Below are positions 59,801 through 64,000 of a stretch of 64,000 bases of DNA, piece by piece. Below the pieces are notes generated by a model. It saw only the letters and a list, made by a program, of their open reading frames with translations, searched no databases and was not told the DNA's origin. Positions within the stretch are counted from its first letter, which is position 1. Each line of letters begins with the position of its first letter. The stretch spans positions 413,854 through 477,853 of the forward strand of contig MNCI01020374.1 of assembly GCA_015680685.1 (NCBI GenBank), in the 5' to 3' direction. Made by a program: the position numbers and the translations under genes. This DNA is from Gnetum montanum (taxonomy: Eukaryota > Streptophyta > Gnetopsida > Gnetales > Gnetaceae).

Positions 59801-61837
59801 CGGTTGTGGTTCGTATTTTTATAATACTTTTCTTTGGGACATAGATCTAAGCATAAACTCTTTCCCAATTTTCTTGACAAATCTTTCATTAATTGTTGTG
59901 TATGTTCAGTATAACACATTTCTCGATTACAATCAAATAGAAATTATCTAATTTGTCCAAAAGACATTTCTCCTAAGATCAAATTCTGCTTTTTTAATTC
60001 TGATAAATATTTATTGCAGAAAGGTTGTGGAAGTGAACCGATTAAGTGTTCCTTAGCGGCAACTTCATGAGTTAATTTACCTTGGTAGTACCATGCTTCC
60101 ATTTCATTCAGGTAAGGTTGTAAATCCTAAATTTTACTTAACCTAGCTTTAAAGAAACTATTTCTATAAACAGATTCTAAATTAGTCTTAACACCTAAAA
60201 ATTCTTTTATAATAGCATTTAAAAATACTACTATGGGTGACATAGTTAATTTATACTCTATAGTAGGAGGTATATGGGTCCACCACCTTTTCAGTATTCC
60301 TCTGAAATTATAGGTTGCATTGACAATAGCTAAATGGGGTTGTTTTTCTTCTAGGAATATTTGGGTGTCTAAGAAAGATTGAATATGATCAACCACATCC
60401 TGTCTTTCTTTTAATGTTTTTTTATCCATAGAAAATGTTGGTTGATGTACCCTAGCTTTTTTCTCATTTGAGTCATCAGAACTTCTGTAGGTTTTATCAT
60501 TGCTGCATATTTATGATATTGTCGTACTAAATCTTCTTCCTCTGTATCTAATGATGCAGGTTTTGTTGAAGTGGATGAAGATTCAGATTGATTTCCCCTA
60601 TTCATATGAATATGCATTTTTCCTAATTTTATTTCTACTTTTTTCTCCTCTTCTAAGCATCTTTGTTTTTGCCTAGTTCTTGCTTTGTGCGAATGTCCTT
60701 GTCCTGGAGGTGTATAAGTCGTTGGAATTTTATTGGAGGATTCTAATGTAGCTTCGACACTTGTTTGGAATGGTGCAGATGGTGTTGGTGTTTTTGGCAT
60801 CCATATCTTTGCTAAATATTTTACATCTTTACGTAGATCTTCTAATAATCTAATTTCTAAAGCATGATATTCTAAACTTTCTCCTAAAGCTGTATTACCC
60901 CAATTTTGTAAACAAATACTATCAGAAGGAGCAGATGAAGAACCTTTTGTTTTCATATGATAAATAGACTCAGTACCTGTAGCATTCTTTTGTGTTGAAA
61001 CAAAATGTTGTCCAGACGTAGTTGCTGCCGTACCTGATCCTAACCATTGACTATCCCAAAATTTCTTTTGTGTTCCTCTTCTTTCTTGTTCTTTTCTTCA
61101 TCTATTTTCATTTTCTTCTGATTTCCCTGTAATGGATTTTCCTCTTCCTCCTTGACGTTCATATGCAACTGTGTTGGTGTAACTAAAGCATTACATTCTT
61201 TGCATTGGTAATGAACATCAGACTTCATTAATTCATTGTGATGGCATGAAGGATCTTCACCTCTGAATGATGATTCAGATGAGGATGATTCTTCTTCCAT
61301 TTTTTGTTTATCTTTTGCTTGTTGCTTCCTATGTTCCTCATCTTGCATTCTTAGTTGTCGTCTTTTGATAGAGAGTTTAGTTAGTTGTTTATGTCTCTGA
61401 TCTTCAGACACATGATGGCTAAAAGGCGAGAAAGATGGGATAACACTATTACTAGAGAATAATGAAGTAGAAGGTTTTAGTTGTTGTAGAGGATCAACAT
61501 CTATGAATTTTGGAGTTTTTAACTTCACCTGTATTTTTCTTTTTGTATGTGTAGGTGAAGGCTTGAGATACTCAAAGTATGTAGAATACTTAGATGTCAA
61601 ATCTGGGTATTGTGTATGTACTGGGAGATTCTCAGTATTTATGGATACTCCATATTCTAGGTTTGTTGTTCCGACTTGAACCTTCTGTTCACCAAAGGGT
61701 AATAACGTTTAGATACTTGTGGAATTAAATAATTTAAAACATAATCTAGTTCCTATCGTAGCATAGATAGTCTGATCTACCACATCTACTGGAATATAAA
61801 TGATTAACATTAAACTATCACAAATATGAGGATCATG
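56894..61837 (-). pseudogene. Caulimovirid ORF1 polyprotein (movement, coat, protease, RT-RNase H), near complete
   Basis: Minus strand. The movement-protein N-half is missing (starts at LHDPHICDSL, 61835). Then come coat N-part (61600-61040), coat (60956-60127), CCHC region (about 59620-59700), an acidic linker (59571-59233), protease (VDTLIDIGAEVSVAKK near 58660-58710, DIG instead of DTG), RT (KKRLVINYKPLTDIIKP near 57960-58010; LVYIDDILI near 57680-57710) and RNase H (LIIETDASDQFWGC near 57230-57280; YASGKFNPVEQNYHS near 57140-57190). At least three frameshifts are visible (near 61050, 60460 and 59250; the second from a longer A-run) plus stops (for example 57817, 57526). The RT YIDD box is intact, but the protease and several frames are not. 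Confidence 0.9.
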
Positions 61838-61978
61838 TTATGCGATATAAAATTCTGAGTGTTAGGTTTAGCTAAGTATCTATCCCAGTGGAGCTTGAAC
61901 TGCTGTAACTAAGGAATTCATTTGTAGTAAGATCATTGTGCACCATTCTTTTGAAGAAGTTAGAAGACCTGATCGTTG
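61838..61978 (+). other. Second copy of caulimovirid leader piece
   Basis: Matches 51843-51990 on the same strand with several substitutions. It sits directly at the broken movement-protein end of the minus-strand ORF1, so relative orientation of leader and ORF1 is reversed here. Confidence 0.75.
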
Positions 61979-62175
61979 TAGTAGAAATAACCTAAATTGT
62001 ATAATTCCTTTGATAATGGCGAGTAACTCCTTGTGAGTACTGTGGTAATTTTGTTCTGCAGGGTTGAATTTACCACTGACATATTGACGTATGTATGTTA
62101 TACCATCTAGGTCTTCTTTTAGAACACATCTCCAAAATTGGTCAGATGCATCTGTTTCAATGATTAACTTTCCTG
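61979..62175 (-). pseudogene. Isolated caulimovirid RNase H fragment
   Basis: Aligns with 57090-57290 on the same strand (including the DASDQFW and FNPAEQNYHST regions) with scattered changes. It ends abruptly at 62176 where a plus-strand retrotransposon protease starts. Confidence 0.8.
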
Positions 62176-62620
62176 GTGATAGAAGTTAACAACAATGAAA
62201 GGGACTTCCCAATTATAATGGGAAGGCCATGGCTGAGTACAATAGATGCATACCTAGGGATCCACGATCTTTCTTTGGAGATATCTAAGGTAAATATTTA
62301 TGGAAAGACTGAGAAGAGGAAGGTTCCATGCATCACATATAGTGACACAGAGGGTGATGACATGAAAGAATGCTCAACATCTCTTCCATGTAACCAGTGT
62401 GACCAAAGGACAACATTCAATAGTGCTTGTATGTAGCAACCACACAACGCGACAACACCCAGTGGTTGAAAATTGATCAAAAAAGTAGCCCATCAACATG
62501 CACGGAATGAACTCGGGGAACAACTCATGCTAACAACGAAGGCATAGACACATTGGAATATGGGCATCTCCAACTTCCACCCCTTAACCTAAAAACATCA
62601 ATGGGGAGAAATTTGGCACT
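62176..62620 (+). pseudogene. pol (PR): Athila-like protease fragment and junction sequence
   Basis: Open frame from 62176: FPIIMGRPWLSTIDAYLGIH, then DLSLEISKVNIYGKTEKRKV and PCNQCDQ, as in copy 4 at 45317-45400. After CM the frame stops, but the same sense continues to IDTLEYGHLQLPPLNLKTSM (62540-62605) and then straight into the 3' region, as in copy 4. No RT or integrase. The 5' part of the element was lost at the viral junction. Confidence 0.8.
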
Positions 62621-64000
62621 TTTACAAAATTCAAATAGATGCTCATTATTTCGGATCTCTCCCTTTCCATTCAGTCATGGGGGAGATGGCCACCTATGTT
62701 GCTCATTGAAGGCCCTCAGTTCTTTTTAATTTTTGTTTTACACATTTTTTTTTGCACATTTTTGTTTTACAAGTTTTTGTCTTACACGTTTTTGTCTTAC
62801 ACATTTTTTTCTTACACATTTTTGTTTTACAAATTTCTTTAACTTTTCTTGTTTTTGTTTTACAACATCATTATACTTTTCCATTTTTTGTGTGTGTTTA
62901 TGTATGTGTTACCCATCCTGTAAGTTTTTCACCCAATAAGTATTCTTCACAATGGTATGAACTGTTTTCCATTTGGTTATTAATGTTTGATTTTTACCTT
63001 TAAGTTATGATGTTGATACTAAGGTATGTTCTTTTGATATGATAGGCAATGAGTCCACTTTATCCATTCATCCACAAGTTTCTATGGTCTCTCTTGGCTT
63101 GGAAATGTACAGTCCCTTTTTAATAAGAACTCTAATGAATCGATGACTAGGCAATTCTCAAACTAAGGAAGGACTGAAGGCTTGAAAAGGTTGTGACTTC
63201 AAGGGAACTTGATGCATTTGTGTTGGCCATTCTCTTGGGTGCTTGAATGTTTTTCTTCTTGAGTTTTCTTACTATTTCAACATTATCCAATCATCGGGAA
63301 GCTGAGCCAATAAAAATTAATAAAGTCTTTGCATGATGTGGTTCTCACGCATAAACACATAAAAAAACAACAAAAAGAAGAAAAGAAAATAAAAAAGTGA
63401 GAATTCAAAGCACACCCCTTAGATGAAATAATCACTTAGGCTACAAGCACTGGTTATGGAACTAAAAGTGTTCCTTCTAACTAAGGCCCTTCTCTCTTCC
63501 CATTCTCTCCTCATTCATTTCGTCGGAATGGTGGTGGCTCTTTGGAGATGCATTCTTGTTATTCAAGTGGATGGATTGGCCAAATGCATTGATGCAAAGT
63601 CACTGGATGTGGTATGTTTAAGGCCAAAGTTGGAATGAGATTTATCAAGTCAGATTAATCATTAACTCCACAAGGGGTTGTACACCACCTTGTTCTTGGG
63701 ATTCCATTCCATTCTCTTCTTTCCATCATTCTTCCTCCATTATCCACCTCATTTCCAGTTGTATCATTAGGTATATTTTGGTTGACACATTGTTTTCTTT
63801 TTGGTCAATTCTTGTGGTTAAGACTTTAACTCTTATTCCAAATGACATTCCTAGATCCTACGGACTATTTGAATGTGGGTTTGTCAAGGCATTAACGGCA
63901 TGAGCCTGCTTTGGGGAGGACCCACTGACATTCCTCTTTGGTGCACCAGTTAAATTCTTTCCCCTAACATTTTTGCAATCTATTTTATTTTGTTCATTTC
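62621..64000 (+). other. 3' internal region of an Athila-like element, running off the window
   Basis: Plus-strand counterpart of 43980-45030: T-rich stretch 62718-62890 (reverse of the A-rich tails elsewhere), GATGCAAAGTCACTGGATG at 63591, and TAAGGCCCTTCTCTC at 63482. The ORF 63456-63638 resembles 44247-44038. The 3' LTR would lie right of the window. Confidence 0.7.

Larger units (their letters stand above)
50405..62175. mobile_element. Endogenous caulimovirid block, rearranged and partly inverted
   Basis: Contains movement protein, coat-protein-like region with CCHC zinc finger, aspartic protease, RT-RNase H, a second ORF and an intergenic promoter region, all of plant pararetrovirus type. 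Segments in order: coat/zinc (+), leader (+), movement protein to coat N-part (+), coat/zinc (-), intergenic region (-), ORF2 (-), near-complete ORF1 (-), leader piece (+), RNase H piece (-). The single polyprotein ORF1 followed by ORF2 recalls Florendovirus-like endogenous viruses; the genus is tentative. No integrase, as expected for caulimovirids. All frames are broken, so this is a fossil. Confidence 0.88.

Noticed and set aside
62718-62930. Repeated FVLHIFVLQ-like ORFs as a transmembrane protein
   Set aside because: Antisense reading of the A-rich tail common to the 3' regions of the Athila-like copies; frames are low-complexity.
1-64000. Host protein-coding genes, tRNA, rRNA, CRISPR or bacterial features
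   Set aside because: Scanned both strands through the reading frames and obvious motifs; every convincing coding signal belongs to a retroelement or pararetrovirus.

Overview
The window looks like nuclear DNA of a seed plant with a large, repeat-rich genome. Almost everything recognisable is a transposable element or an endogenised pararetrovirus. I found no host gene, tRNA, rRNA or CRISPR. Species cannot be named from the sequence. The DNA is AT-rich, and most element ORFs are broken by stops and small frameshifts. Many differences between copies are C-to-T or G-to-A at CpG-like sites, as expected for methylated, decaying plant repeats.

Layout. 1-3639: end of a minus-strand Athila-like Ty3/gypsy element (gag only, one LTR). 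3640-4825: unassigned. 4826-17921: a large minus-strand Athila-like element with gag, protease, RT-RNase H and integrase, plus a 3.5-kb accessory module between integrase and the 3' LTR. 18090-23560: a decayed minus-strand L1-type LINE containing a 1.2-kb unassigned segment. 23690-24560: an unidentified plus-strand coding remnant. 24783-24912: a tRNA-like (SINE) head. 25470-26113 and 35602-36260: one diverged ~200-bp tandem array, split by a complete Athila-like element (26114-35601) with a perfect TGAAT target-site duplication. 37766-42229: a plus-strand LTR element carrying only gag-protease, with a tRNA-iMet-type primer site. 42230-42543 and 49391-50404: two halves of a plus-strand Ty3/gypsy gag, split by a gag-protease-only Athila-like element (42544-49390, target-site duplication GTGGT). 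50405-62175: a rearranged block of an endogenous caulimovirid in both orientations. 62176-64000: plus-strand fragment of the same pol-less Athila-like subfamily as 42544-49390.

Relationships. The Athila-like copies share TGATGAG/CTCATCA LTR ends, a primer site resembling the tRNA-Asp 3' end, an AATAAAGATG poly(A) region, and short palindromic repeats just upstream of the LTR TATA box. Two copies carry pol and could once have supplied RT and integrase. The others keep gag with or without protease and resemble non-autonomous derivatives. The most interesting signals are the accessory module with its own LTR-like promoter, the pol-less subfamily whose junction is shared by two copies, the inverted viral concatemer with a near-intact ORF2 of unknown function, and palindrome clusters that differ between the two LTRs of one element. 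Several N-bounded inverted segments look like assembly artefacts.
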